The position numbers and the translations under genes were made by a program. From Schlesneria sphaerica (GTDB lineage Bacteria; Planctomycetota; Planctomycetia; Planctomycetales; Planctomycetaceae), in the NCBI RefSeq assembly GCF_044336245.1, contig NZ_CP172346.1:1-64000 (forward strand): DNA of 64,000 nucleotides. Direction: 5' to 3'. Positions 25,679 through 35,060 of the stretch are shown piece by piece (the first letter of the stretch is position 1; each line of letters starts with the position of its first letter). The notes beneath the pieces were generated by a model that was not told the DNA's origin, searched no databases, and saw only the letters and a program-made list of their open reading frames with translations.

Positions 25679-26536
25679 ATGGCGAAGCGACAGGGCAAAT
25701 CAAAGGCAACCGGGCAACGGGCGAGCTGGAAAGGGCAGCTCAGTTTTGGTCTGGTCTCGTTCCCCGTGGAGGCGTTCAACGCGCTGAATCGGCAGGATAG
25801 CGACATTCACTTCCATCAGCTTCACGCGAAGTGTCATCGTCGGATTCAATACGAAAAAGTCTGTCCTGTTCATGGCCCAGTGAAGGGAGACGAAATCGTT
25901 AAGGGTTACGAGGTATCCAGAGGAAAGTATGTTGAGTTCGACCCGGAGGAACTGAGTGCGCTGCGGACTGAACGTGAAAAAGGCCTGCAGGTTGATGCCT
26001 TTCTTTCGCCTGAAACGATTGATCCCCTCTATTTTGACGGCCGGATGTACTACGTGCTTCCTGCCGGGAAATCGTCAGAGAAAGCTTACGATGTGGTCTT
26101 GAAAGCCATGGAACTCGAAGAACAATACGGCGTCGGTCGGATTGTCATGTCGGGCAAAGACCAGATCGTGCTTCTGCGACCAATGCGCGGAGTGCTGCAG
26201 ATGGCTATGCTGAATTACTCTGCAGAAATTCTGGATCCAAAATCTCGAAAGGCATCGGTTTCGAACGGTTCGAAAGAGCTGAAGATGGCTCGGTCGATCG
26301 TCCGTCAGTGGGCGGATCCCGACTTTGATTTCAATCAGTACCAAGACACCTATCGTGAACGGGTCGAAGATCTGATTGAATCAAAAATGAAAGGCCACGA
26401 TGTCGAAGAACCAATTGCGGATGAAGACGAACCTGTGACGCTCAACCTGATGGAAGCGCTGCAGAAAAGTCTTGCGCAGACTGGCAAACCCAAACAGACT
26501 CCCACTCGGAAAACGCGGAAAACACGTTCCGCGTGA
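25679..26536 (+). CDS. ku: Ku protein of bacterial non-homologous end joining
   Basis: A 285-aa Ku homologue. The dimer forms a ring on broken DNA ends and recruits ligase D. The core is typical: ASWKGQLSFGLVSFPVEAFNAL, IHFHQLHAKCHRRIQYEKVCP with the bacterial Cys pair, VKGYEVSRGKYVEFDPEEL, LDPLYFDG-type YYVLP, and the C-terminal ERVEDLIESKMKG. A basic Lys/Arg/Thr tail (KPKQTPTRKTRKTRSA), common in bacterial Ku, may help threading along DNA. The start at 25679 has GAAGAGGT upstream; an earlier in-frame ATG at 25634 is less likely. ligD is not in the window; the next gene is a very small basic protein. Confidence 0.95.
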   Translation: MAKRQGKSKATGQRASWKGQLSFGLVSFPVEAFNALNRQDSDIHFHQLHAKCHRRIQYEKVCPVHGPVKGDEIVKGYEVSRGKYVEFDPEELSALRTEREKGLQVDAFLSPETIDPLYFDGRMYYVLPAGKSSEKAYDVVLKAMELEEQYGVGRIVMSGKDQIVLLRPMRGVLQMAMLNYSAEILDPKSRKASVSNGSKELKMARSIVRQWADPDFDFNQYQDTYRERVEDLIESKMKGHDVEEPIADEDEPVTLNLMEALQKSLAQTGKPKQTPTRKTRKTRSA

Positions 26537-26706
26537 GGCCTACGTGAATTTATCCCTTGGCGGGAGGCCTTTGACGAAATGTCCACGCCAGGGGTAGGGA
26601 TGTCTGAGGGAGATATCTGTAACCAACCAGGACCCGTCATCACGCCGCGACCGGCTCAAGACGGAGATGTATCCTGATTGGTCCTCGTTGGTCCGGTAGT
26701 TGCTGT

Positions 26707-26733
26707 GACATCTCGATGTTGCGTCGAGATGTC
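26707..26733. promoter_or_regulatory. Perfect 10-base inverted repeat between ku and the small basic gene
   Basis: GACATCTCGA (26707-26716) and TCGAGATGTC (26724-26733) form a perfect hairpin with a seven-base loop, 25 bases before the start of the 66-aa gene. It could be an operator or a transcript structure; no T-run follows directly. Confidence 0.45.
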
Positions 26734-26757
26734 CCGACTGTTTTCGGAGGAAGAACG

Positions 26758-26958
26758 ATGAGTAGCAAAAAGAGCAGCTGGAAAATGGAACGGGCCAGCG
26801 TCCATCGAAAAGGAGCTACGAGGGCCAAGTCGAACAAGTTCTCAAAGAGCGACAAGAGCGAACGACCTGCGCCGCATAGCCGAGCAAAAGTTTGGGTCGG
26901 TTCCTACACTCGCAAAGATGGCCGTCACGTAGAAGGCCATTTCCGCCGGGTCTCCTGA
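26758..26958 (+). CDS. Small basic protein next to ku
   Basis: A 66-aa, strongly basic protein with a good ribosome site (GGAGGA, six bases before ATG). The N-terminal half is Lys/Ser-rich (SSKKSSWKMERASVHRKGAT) and the C-terminal half carries WVGSYTRKDGRHVEGHFRR, a short motif of the type YxRKDGxxVxxHxR that is found in many small bacterial proteins of unknown role. It has no signal peptide. Its composition would suit nucleic-acid binding, and its place just after ku invites the idea of a link to end joining, but neither is shown. Confidence 0.65.
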   Translation: MSSKKSSWKMERASVHRKGATRAKSNKFSKSDKSERPAPHSRAKVWVGSYTRKDGRHVEGHFRRVS

Positions 26959-27743
26959 ATGAATGAAAAAGACCCACCTGGTAAAAATGAGGGCGTCGCA
27001 AAGCTCTTGAATGGCGAAGGCTCGAATCTGCAAATGTCCTGGCACAACGCTTGCGACTTGGACGTGCACAGGAGCTGAGCCGATTCTTAGGGGCCGCGGC
27101 ACCGCTCTAAGTGCGCGCTTGCGTTCCGTGATGCGCTCCAATGGAGTACACCGCTTCACGTCGACAACCTTGACATTCTGCCAAGGAATTTCAGGTTCAG
27201 CGCCGCGCCCAATTCCTCCGCCCCCTCTGCCGCCGGTCTGGATCGACGGTAGGCCGTGATTCGAAGTCTATCAGCCCCGTTGCGGCTCCGCGTACACTCA
27301 TCGTCCTGCTCGGCTTTCGTCGATGAGTTGCCCTAAGTGTGCTCCGAAGCGCGACGCTTCAATCTCTTTCGTTTGTGGGTTCTGTCCCTTCGACTTGGTC
27401 AGAGCCTACTGCGGTGGCTAGGGCGGCTGAACTTCCGCACATTGATGATCGCGCTGCAAATCCTCGTTTCGCCGCACCTGTTTTCTTGCGACAGAAGAAA
27501 CATTGCGTAGCGACTGCTCGCGCGTCCCACAAGAGGGAATCTTTGAACCGGTGGTCACCTGAGCGTGGTCTGAGTGGTCGCCCTCTGCCGGAGTTCATCG
27601 GGGTATCCTGCGTTCTTTGCGGGCGGTCCTTCAGGTCTCTCTTTCCAAAATTCGAGGCTTCCGCAATAGTGTCGTTTTGCGACGTCCTGTATCGGAATTT
27701 ACACCTCTCCACTCGTTTTGTTTCCTCGAAGAATGGTCGTGGG
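26959..27743. other. Stretch before the aas gene, about 785 bases
   Basis: The aas frame stays open back to an ATG at 27339, but those 135 codons are Arg/Ser/Cys-rich, unlike any part of the family, and I treat them as untranslated. A frame at 27011-27259 also looks spurious. No other element recognised. Confidence 0.4.
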
Positions 27744-30700
27744 ATGACTACGTCTCCTGAATTACCAGAACAGCCTGCGCCTCCTGAACAAGGTGATTCG
27801 TCGACAGCGGCGGGAGATTCATCGCTCCAGGCTGTCGGGGGTGAGCACACTACGGTTGGGCTAGGCTCACGTGAATTCCTGTGTCTGTTGCTCGTCCAGT
27901 TTCTGACGGTTCTGAACGATCACACCTTTCGTTGGCTGGTGATACCGATCGCGAAACCGAAGCTGGGGGCTGCTGCTGCCATTTCTCTCGGATTGGCCGC
28001 ATTCACGGTCCCATTTATCGTCTTCTCGAGCCCTGCTGGATTTCTGGCGGACCGCTTTTCGAAAGCATGGGTGATCCGCTGTTGCAAGGCTGCCGAGATC
28101 ATCGTGATGGCCTTGGGTTTTGTCGCCCTCATGTGGGTAAACATGTCGCTGCTGATTGCTGTCGTCTTTTTGACGGGGGTTCTCGCGGCGCTGTTTTCTC
28201 CGTCGAAATCCGGCTCGGTCCCGGAGTTAGTTCACCCCCCTCTGCTCTCAAAAGCGAACGGTCTGCTGGGACTGGTTACTGTGATGCCGGCAGCGCTGGG
28301 GTGTCTCGTAGGGAATATTCTCGCCTCGTACGCTCAACCGACACCCGAAGACGCTATCACAGTCAAATCGCTGATGCCGTCACTGGTGCTCATTCTAGGG
28401 ACCGCAGTCGCAGGATGGGGGATTAGCTTTGGTCTGCGTCACATCGGCGCAGCTGACAAGTCCCGTTCCTTCACCTGGAATCTGTTCTCGGAAACCGCCG
28501 CCTCACTGCGGGTGCTGAAGTCCAGCACGTCGCTGTTCCGGACCGGCATCGGCATCGCGTTTTTCTGGATTCTGGCTTCTTTAGCACAGATGAACATGGA
28601 TCAACTCGGGACGAAAGATCTGGAATTATCTCAGCGGCAGATTGGCATTCTCGGGTTATCGCTGGTGATGGGACTGGGGCTTGGCAGTGTCGTGGCGGGG
28701 CTTTGGTCGGGCGGTCGCGTGGAACTCGGGATCGTCCCGCTGGGGGCACTCGGAATGTCGTTCTGGTCAGTGATGCTGTGTCTGACGGGCTGGTATGGAC
28801 AGGCAGATCCGGCCTGGTCAATGCTGGTTGTCTGTGTCTCACTGTTCTTTCTCGGGGCCAGCGCGGGATTGTTCGATGTTCCTCTGGAGTCATTTCTGCA
28901 GCAGGAGAGTGAGCCTCGATATCTGGGGCAGGTCATCGGTGCGACGAATTTCCTTGCGTTCAGCGGGATCTTGCTGATCTCGGGCCTGTACTATTTGATG
29001 ATTGATCGGATGGGCATTTCGCCAAGTACGATCTTCCTGATGGTGGGAGTGGGGACAATTCCCGTTGCGTTGTACGTTATCGTATTGCTTCCCCAAGCCG
29101 CGATCCGATTCGTATTCTGGCTGGCCGTCAAGCTGTTCTACAAGGTGCGGCCGCATGGGCTCAAAAATATCCCGCAGACAGGTGGGGCATTGCTGACCCC
29201 CAATCACATCAGCTTTGTTGACGGGCTCTTGCTTCTGATTACTGTGCCGCGGCCTGTCCGTTTTATTATCTACGCCGATTTCGTCTATAACCCCAGGTTG
29301 AACTGGCTGGCAAAGATTTTCGATGCCATTCCCATTAAGGCTGATGGGGGGCCGAAGACGTTAATTCAATCCCTGCGAACCGCAAGTGAGGCGCTGCAGA
29401 ACGGAGAGCTGGTCTGCATCTTTCCGGAAGGGGGACTGACTCGGACGGGGCATACTCAGCCATTCCAGCCAGGGATGCTGCGAATTCTCAAAGGGACTGA
29501 CGCCCCGGTCATCCCCGTTTACCTGCACGGTTTGTGGGGCAGCTTTTTCAGCCATCGAGGGGGAAAGATCTTCCGAAAGTGGCCTCAGAAATGGCGACAT
29601 CCGGTTTCGATCTTTTTTGGTGAGCCCCTTCGCCAACCGCAATCTGTGTTTGACGTACAGGACTGTGTTCAACAACTGGGAGCTGCTGCTGTGGAGACGA
29701 GTAGAACGCACGAATTGACCCCCGCTCGCATTTTTATCCGCTCCATGAAGAAGTCACTGGGGCAGGCTCGGATCGCTGATTCCAGTGGCGTCGAGTTGAC
29801 GGGGGGAAAACTGCTGACGTCAGTGCTGGCGATGAGGCGTGTGTTGCTGCGTGAAGTGATCGGAGTTGACGAACAGAACGTCGGTATCCTGCTTCCTGCA
29901 ACGGCGGCTTCGGCGATCGTCAACCTGTCCGTGGCCCTGGCGGGCAGGACGGCAGTCAATTTGAACTTTACGACGACCGAAGCGGATATGCGTCACTGCA
30001 TCAAGGAGGCCAAGGTGAGGCACATTCTCACCAGCCGAAAGTTGCTTGAGAAAAAGCCGCTTGATCTGGGTGTCGAGTTCGTTTTCCTTGAAGACCTCAA
30101 GGCGAAGGTGACCAACTTTGACAAGCTCGCTGCGGCCGTCGGAGCGTACGCGGTTCCTGCTGCTGTTCTCGAGCGATCGCTGGGACTGACACGCGTTCGT
30201 CCGACTGACGTCATCGCGATCATTTTCACGTCAGGTTCTACTGGTGAGCCAAAAGGCGTGATGCTGTCAAATCACAATGTCAGTGCGACGGTCGAAGCGG
30301 CGGATCAGGTCTTCAACATCACGAAGAAGGACTGCATCCTGGGAATTCTGCCGCTATTCCACTGTTTCGGCTATGTGGCTGCATTCTGGCTGCCGCTGTG
30401 CGTGAAGGCGAAGGTGGTCTTTCACTTCAATCCACTGGACGCACGCTTGATCGGAGAGCTGGCTCAACAACACAAGGCAACGATTCTGTTTGGAACTCCG
30501 ACCTTCCTGCGAGGGTTTCTTAAGAGATGTGACAAAGAGCAATTCAGTTCGATCGACCTGGTCGTCGTCGGTGCAGAGAAACTACCCCTGGACCTGGCTG
30601 AACAGTTCCGAGAGAAATTCGGGATCATGCCGTCCGAAGGCTACGGAACAACTGAAACATCCGGTCCCGCCTGCGTCAACGTGGCCGACCATCGCTGCGA

Positions 30701-31331
30701 GAAAGTCACTCAGAAAGGTACCAAACTCGGGACCGTCGGACGTCCCCTTCCTGGCATTGTGGCCAGATCCATCGACCCCGACACCAAACAGCCACTTCCG
30801 GTCGGCAAGGAAGGAATTATCTGCATCAAGGGCTCGAACATCATGCTCGGCTACTTGAACCATCCCGAGAAGACGGCCGTCGTTCTGAAGGATGGTTGGT
30901 ACGAAACGGGGGACATGGGGCTGGTGGATGAGGAAGGGTTTGTGAAGATCACCGGTCGACTCAGCCGCTTCTCAAAGATCGGTGGTGAGATGGTTCCTCA
31001 TCTGCGCATCGAAGAATCGCTGCTGAAGATTTGTGAAGACCCGACCAGTACTGAACCCGGAATTCCTCTGGCTGTGACAGCCGTGCCCGACCCCAAGAAG
31101 GGTGAACGACTGATTGTGCTTCATCGGGCACTGTCGAAACCAGTCAGGCAGATCATTGATGAACTCGCAGCGACAGGTCTGCCGACGTTGTGGATACCCG
31201 GCAGTGACGGTTTTATCGAAGTGCCCGAGATTCCCATTCTCGGTACGGGAAAACTGGATTTGAAGGGAATCAAGCAGGCCGCACTTGCTGCGTGCGAGAA
31301 GTCAGCCATTGCGAAGGCCAACTCCCGTTGA
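27744..31331 (+). CDS. aas: Aas-type MFS transporter / 2-acyl-GPE acyltransferase / acyl-ACP synthetase
   Basis: A 1195-aa three-part membrane protein that repairs lysophospholipids. Residues about 45-440 are an LplT-like major-facilitator transporter (FLTVLNDHTFRWLVIPIAK, many membrane spans). Residues about 470-660 are a PlsC-type acyltransferase with the HX4D motif in NHISFVDG (H488, D493) and FPEGGLTRTG. Residues about 690-1190 are an AMP-forming acyl-ACP/acyl-CoA synthetase with IIFTSGSTGEPKGVM (830-837 core), EGYGTTETSGP and YETGDMG. Together they import lyso-lipids, activate a fatty acid and re-acylate. Size agrees with other fused Aas. The ATG at 27744 precedes the first recognisable sequence. 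It stands alone. Confidence 0.93.
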   Translation: MTTSPELPEQPAPPEQGDSSTAAGDSSLQAVGGEHTTVGLGSREFLCLLLVQFLTVLNDHTFRWLVIPIAKPKLGAAAAISLGLAAFTVPFIVFSSPAGFLADRFSKAWVIRCCKAAEIIVMALGFVALMWVNMSLLIAVVFLTGVLAALFSPSKSGSVPELVHPPLLSKANGLLGLVTVMPAALGCLVGNILASYAQPTPEDAITVKSLMPSLVLILGTAVAGWGISFGLRHIGAADKSRSFTWNLFSETAASLRVLKSSTSLFRTGIGIAFFWILASLAQMNMDQLGTKDLELSQRQIGILGLSLVMGLGLGSVVAGLWSGGRVELGIVPLGALGMSFWSVMLCLTGWYGQADPAWSMLVVCVSLFFLGASAGLFDVPLESFLQQESEPRYLGQVIGATNFLAFSGILLISGLYYLMIDRMGISPSTIFLMVGVGTIPVALYVIVLLPQAAIRFVFWLAVKLFYKVRPHGLKNIPQTGGALLTPNHISFVDGLLLLITVPRPVRFIIYADFVYNPRLNWLAKIFDAIPIKADGGPKTLIQSLRTASEALQNGELVCIFPEGGLTRTGHTQPFQPGMLRILKGTDAPVIPVYLHGLWGSFFSHRGGKIFRKWPQKWRHPVSIFFGEPLRQPQSVFDVQDCVQQLGAAAVETSRTHELTPARIFIRSMKKSLGQARIADSSGVELTGGKLLTSVLAMRRVLLREVIGVDEQNVGILLPATAASAIVNLSVALAGRTAVNLNFTTTEADMRHCIKEAKVRHILTSRKLLEKKPLDLGVEFVFLEDLKAKVTNFDKLAAAVGAYAVPAAVLERSLGLTRVRPTDVIAIIFTSGSTGEPKGVMLSNHNVSATVEAADQVFNITKKDCILGILPLFHCFGYVAAFWLPLCVKAKVVFHFNPLDARLIGELAQQHKATILFGTPTFLRGFLKRCDKEQFSSIDLVVVGAEKLPLDLAEQFREKFGIMPSEGYGTTETSGPACVNVADHRCEKVTQKGTKLGTVGRPLPGIVARSIDPDTKQPLPVGKEGIICIKGSNIMLGYLNHPEKTAVVLKDGWYETGDMGLVDEEGFVKITGRLSRFSKIGGEMVPHLRIEESLLKICEDPTSTEPGIPLAVTAVPDPKKGERLIVLHRALSKPVRQIIDELAATGLPTLWIPGSDGFIEVPEIPILGTGKLDLKGIKQAALAACEKSAIAKANSR

Positions 31332-31536
31332 AGTATAACCGATCACGGCGGACGAGCCTGGGTTGCTCTGTCGATTCGTACGAAAGCTGCGAAGCGGCAG
31401 AGCGATGAGGCTCGGCAAGCCAAGTGCGGGCAGCCGGAGTTTGTGACGGACCGAGGACAGAAGACGGTTGTGAGTTTTCGAGATTTTGTGGGAACCCCAT
31501 GGCCGGTTCGGGTGGGAAGGATTGTGCAGTCAGAAC

Positions 31537-31854
31537 ATGCTTGAATGGCTTAAACATGCCTTTGCGGTCAACCCCACCGGCCCGGTGCAGCCGACATTGT
31601 CCCAACAAGCTGCGATTGATGCGGTCTGCAGAGAGATCATTCGGCGCCACATGACGTTACCCGCCCAGATGATGCTCGAGTCATCTGCGCCGCTCAATTT
31701 TGTGACCGGACAGTTACTTCGAATGGTCGAGCCGTTTCTGGGACTGATTCTCGATGGGGCCAGTATTCGGGACTTTGCATCGTTTCTGGAACAGCGAGGA
31801 TCATTGGAGTACATTTCCAGGCGGCTGCAGGAATTGCAGGAGCAGGGAAAGTAG
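31537..31854 (+). CDS. Small conserved-looking hypothetical protein before MutL
   Basis: A 105-aa protein, mostly alpha-helical by eye, with no signal peptide or Cys. It includes QAAIDAVCREIIRRHMTLPA, LNFVTGQLLRMVEPFLGLIL and SLEYISRRLQELQEQG. I believe similar small proteins occur in other planctomycetes, but I cannot name a family. The ATG at 31537 gives a compact protein; the frame opens earlier at 31486. It lies on the same strand 266 bases ahead of the MutL/GlmL gene. Confidence 0.6.
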   Translation: MLEWLKHAFAVNPTGPVQPTLSQQAAIDAVCREIIRRHMTLPAQMMLESSAPLNFVTGQLLRMVEPFLGLILDGASIRDFASFLEQRGSLEYISRRLQELQEQGK

Positions 31855-32120
31855 GCTTGTTTTCTGGGTAAACCCAGACTTGCCGGGATTGTACGCAGGC
31901 ACGACAGGGGCAATCTGGTTGAGAAGGTTAGTGAGAGGCATCACTGGATGCATCTGGTGATGCATCTGGAAACTGTATCGGACGAGCGACTCTGATTGCA
32001 CATTGCACGTCGTAACAAACGGCAGCCCTGGTGTAATTTGTCTTAAGGGTAATTCGGGCACGTCGCCCGGAATTCGCGGCGATTGGTATCCTTCCCCCGA
32101 TCTAGAAAATTGGCGGCTGA

Positions 32121-33959
32121 ATGACCTCAACTGATAACGAGCATCTTCCTGCGGCATCTCGGGTCACTGATCCTGCTTCGTTACAGGTGATACTTGCCAC
32201 TGATTGTGGCAGCACGACGACGAAAGCGATCCTGATTGAAAAGATCGACGGGGTCTACCGTCAGACGTTTCGGGGTGAGGCCCCAACGACGGTGGAAGAG
32301 CCGACGGCCGACGTAACATTAGGCGTCATCAATGCTGCCACTGAAGTGGGAGAACTGGCGGGACGCCGGCTGGTGGACGAGCATGGGCAGATTATTCGAC
32401 CCGCTCGCGGAAATGAAGGTTGTGATATCTATATCTCGACCTCCAGTGCCGGAGGCGGACTGCAGATGCTGGTGGCTGGAGTTGTTCGCGAGATGACTTC
32501 TGCAAGTGCCGAACGGGCGGCGCTGGGTGCCGGGGCGATCGTGATGGAGACCTTGTCCTCTAACGACAAACGTCGCCCATTCGAGCAAATTCAGCGAATC
32601 CGTGAACTGCGGCCAGACATGATACTGCTGGCGGGGGGGACGGACGGGGGTACAAAATCCCATGTTGTTCAACTCGCGGAACTCATCGCACCGGCGAAAC
32701 CTCAGCCCCGTTTTGGCGGGCAGTATAAGATGCCCCTCATCTACGCCGGTAATCAGGATGCGGCTCCTCTTGTCAAAGACGTGCTGGGTGACTCAGTCGA
32801 GTTATCGGTCGTACCTAATGTGCGACCAGTGCTGGAGCGTGAGGAGTTGGGGCCTGCTCGCGATCGCGTTCATGAGCTGTTCCTGGAACACGTGATGGCT
32901 CACGCACCTGGTTACGACAAACTGATTAATTGGGCCGATGCTCCGATTATGCCGACACCCGGGGCCGTCGGCGACATCCTGCAGATGATCGCTGATACAC
33001 ACGGCATCAATGCAGTTGGGGTCGACATTGGTGGTGCCACGACGGATGTCTTCTCGGTTTTCAGTGGGACATTCAACAGAACGGTCAGCGCGAACCTGGG
33101 AATGAGCTATTCCATTTCGAATGTTCTGGCGGAAGCGACACTTCCCAGAATATTGCGGTGGATTCCGTTTGAGTGCGACGAGCGTGAACTGAGAAATCGT
33201 GTCAAAAACAAGATGATTCGTCCGACGACGATTCCACAAACTCAGGAAGCTCTGATCTTTGAGCAGGCGGTTGCACGGGAAGCCCTGCGGCTGTCTTATT
33301 TGCAGCATCAGCAGTTTGCGACGACGCTGAGCGGAGTGCAGCAGCAGCGTTCGATCGGAGACGCATTCGTTCAGCAGCGTGGTCCGCGGTCCATCGTCGA
33401 TAACATGCGGCTGGATTTGCTTGTCGCCTCGGGAGGTGTGTTGTCCCATGCACCCCGGATGGAGCAAACGGCGATGATGCTGATTGACGCATTCGAACCC
33501 GAAGGGATTACTCGACTGGCCAAGGACAGTATCTTCATGATGCCGCACCTCGGGGTGCTGTCGTCAGTTCACTTGAAAGCCGCGCTAGAAGTTTTCGAAC
33601 GGGACTGCCTTGTGTATCTGGGAACGTGCATTGCGCCGAAGGTGAAGGGAAAACCAGGCAAGCCGGTCTGTAAGTACTCATTTCAAGGGGATGGCCTGTC
33701 ACGAACAGGGGAACTGCAGTTCGGCGAACTGATCCAGTTGCCTCTGGCAGTGGGACAAATTGCCGAGGTCACTCTTTCACCGATCGCAGATACTGACGTG
33801 GGGAATGGGCCTGGCAAGAGTCGCACTGCGACTGTGCATGGAGGCACCGTAGGAGTGATTCTGGATGGGCGGGGGAGGCCTCTGGAATTGCCGATTGACC
33901 GGGCGCTCTGCCGGGCCACGGTCGAAAAATGGAACCTGTCTGTGGGAATGTATTCGTGA
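32121..33959 (+). CDS. GlmL/MutL-type ATPase (glutamate mutase accessory family)
   Basis: A 612-aa ASKHA-fold ATPase of the MutL/GlmL family (not the DNA-repair MutL). The first phosphate loop is LATDCGSTTTKAILIE (about 26-40), the second VGVDIGGATTDVFSVF (about 295-310); STSSAGGGLQMLV and LLAGGTDGGTKSHVV are further family marks. In clostridia glmL lies between the genes for the two subunits of adenosylcobalamin-dependent glutamate mutase, and a chaperone or reactivating role for B12 mutases is inferred. No mutase gene is present here, so the partner is elsewhere. The gene follows a 105-aa protein and precedes moxR on the same strand. Confidence 0.88.
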   Translation: MTSTDNEHLPAASRVTDPASLQVILATDCGSTTTKAILIEKIDGVYRQTFRGEAPTTVEEPTADVTLGVINAATEVGELAGRRLVDEHGQIIRPARGNEGCDIYISTSSAGGGLQMLVAGVVREMTSASAERAALGAGAIVMETLSSNDKRRPFEQIQRIRELRPDMILLAGGTDGGTKSHVVQLAELIAPAKPQPRFGGQYKMPLIYAGNQDAAPLVKDVLGDSVELSVVPNVRPVLEREELGPARDRVHELFLEHVMAHAPGYDKLINWADAPIMPTPGAVGDILQMIADTHGINAVGVDIGGATTDVFSVFSGTFNRTVSANLGMSYSISNVLAEATLPRILRWIPFECDERELRNRVKNKMIRPTTIPQTQEALIFEQAVAREALRLSYLQHQQFATTLSGVQQQRSIGDAFVQQRGPRSIVDNMRLDLLVASGGVLSHAPRMEQTAMMLIDAFEPEGITRLAKDSIFMMPHLGVLSSVHLKAALEVFERDCLVYLGTCIAPKVKGKPGKPVCKYSFQGDGLSRTGELQFGELIQLPLAVGQIAEVTLSPIADTDVGNGPGKSRTATVHGGTVGVILDGRGRPLELPIDRALCRATVEKWNLSVGMYS

Positions 33960-34090
33960 GATCGTTGGCTTGTGTCGGACGCATGGCAACTTATCAATTT
34001 GTGGCCGTGGTGAGTTTGACGAGGCGCCGATGAAGCTGGACACTGTATAGAATAGCACCCGGGCGAATTGTTTGACTTGGAGAGATTTGA

Positions 34091-35029
34091 GTGGCCGACG
34101 AACTGCATTTGATTGCGGCGCTGGAACGAAATATTGCGTCTGCCATTTTGGGCAAACCTGAAGCGATTCACCTTTCGCTCGTTGCCTTGCTGTCGGGAGG
34201 ACACCTGCTGGTGGAAGACGCCCCCGGCGTCGGAAAAACTTCGTTGGCCAAAGCGATCGCCCGCAGCCTGGCCTGCGATTTCAAACGGCTGCAGTTTACC
34301 CCTGATATGCTGCCCAGTGATATCCTCGGTTCTAATGTCTTCCTGCCGAATCGTGGCGAATTCGAGTTCCGGCCGGGCCCCATCTTTACCAATGTGTTGC
34401 TGGCCGATGAAATCAATCGAACGACGCCACGAACGCAAAGTGCCCTGCTCGAAGCGATGAGCGAAGGGCAAGTGACAATTGAGGGTAAGACACATACTTT
34501 GCCAGATCCATTCTTTGTTCTCGCGACGCAAAACCCCTTCGAGTTCGAAGGGACCTATCCGTTGCCGGAAAATCAGCTTGACCGCTTCATGATCTGCATC
34601 GAGATTGGCTACCCTTCTCGCGAGATCGAGAAGAACGTGCTGATCAATCACCGGGAAGGAGAACCGGGTGAAAAACTGGGTTCGGTCATTACGACGGAGC
34701 AGCTTCGTCGACTGCAGTCCGCCGCTCGCGCTGTGAAAGTCGAAGATTCCCTGAATGACTACATCCTCGAAATCGTGGATGCAACGAGAAACCACGAGCA
34801 ACTTCATCTGGGCGTCAGTACGCGAGGGGCGATCACTCTCTATCGGGCTGTCCAGGGACTGGCCCTGATCGAAGGTCGCCAGTACGCCGTCACTGACGAC
34901 ATCAAGAGACTCGTCCTTCCCGTTCTTGCTCATCGAATTGTGGTCAAAGGTATCCTGCACGAAGGCCGGCGGGACCGAGCAAATTCCGTCCTTAAGCAGA
35001 TTCTCAGCAAGATACCTGTGCCGAATTGA
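34091..35029 (+). CDS. MoxR-family AAA+ ATPase
   Basis: A 312-aa MoxR-type AAA+ chaperone. Walker A is EDAPGVGKTSLAKAI (GVGKT at 46-50), Walker B is VLLADEINRT (near 101-108); sensor and lid segments follow (VLATQNPFEFEGTYPLPENQLDRFM). MoxR proteins usually help mature large complexes, often with a VWA-domain and a DUF58 protein. Here no such partner follows: the next gene, kup, is convergent 31 bases away. The start is GTG at 34091, with GGAGAG upstream, which fits the family opening. The role of the lone copy is unknown. Confidence 0.93.
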   Translation: MADELHLIAALERNIASAILGKPEAIHLSLVALLSGGHLLVEDAPGVGKTSLAKAIARSLACDFKRLQFTPDMLPSDILGSNVFLPNRGEFEFRPGPIFTNVLLADEINRTTPRTQSALLEAMSEGQVTIEGKTHTLPDPFFVLATQNPFEFEGTYPLPENQLDRFMICIEIGYPSREIEKNVLINHREGEPGEKLGSVITTEQLRRLQSAARAVKVEDSLNDYILEIVDATRNHEQLHLGVSTRGAITLYRAVQGLALIEGRQYAVTDDIKRLVLPVLAHRIVVKGILHEGRRDRANSVLKQILSKIPVPN

Positions 35030-35060
35030 GTCCGTGAAGTACTGCCTCCGGGTGGAACGC

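Noticed and set aside
27339..27743. 135 extra codons before aas
   Set aside because: Composition is unlike the family and normal Aas starts just before the first membrane span, matching the ATG at 27744.
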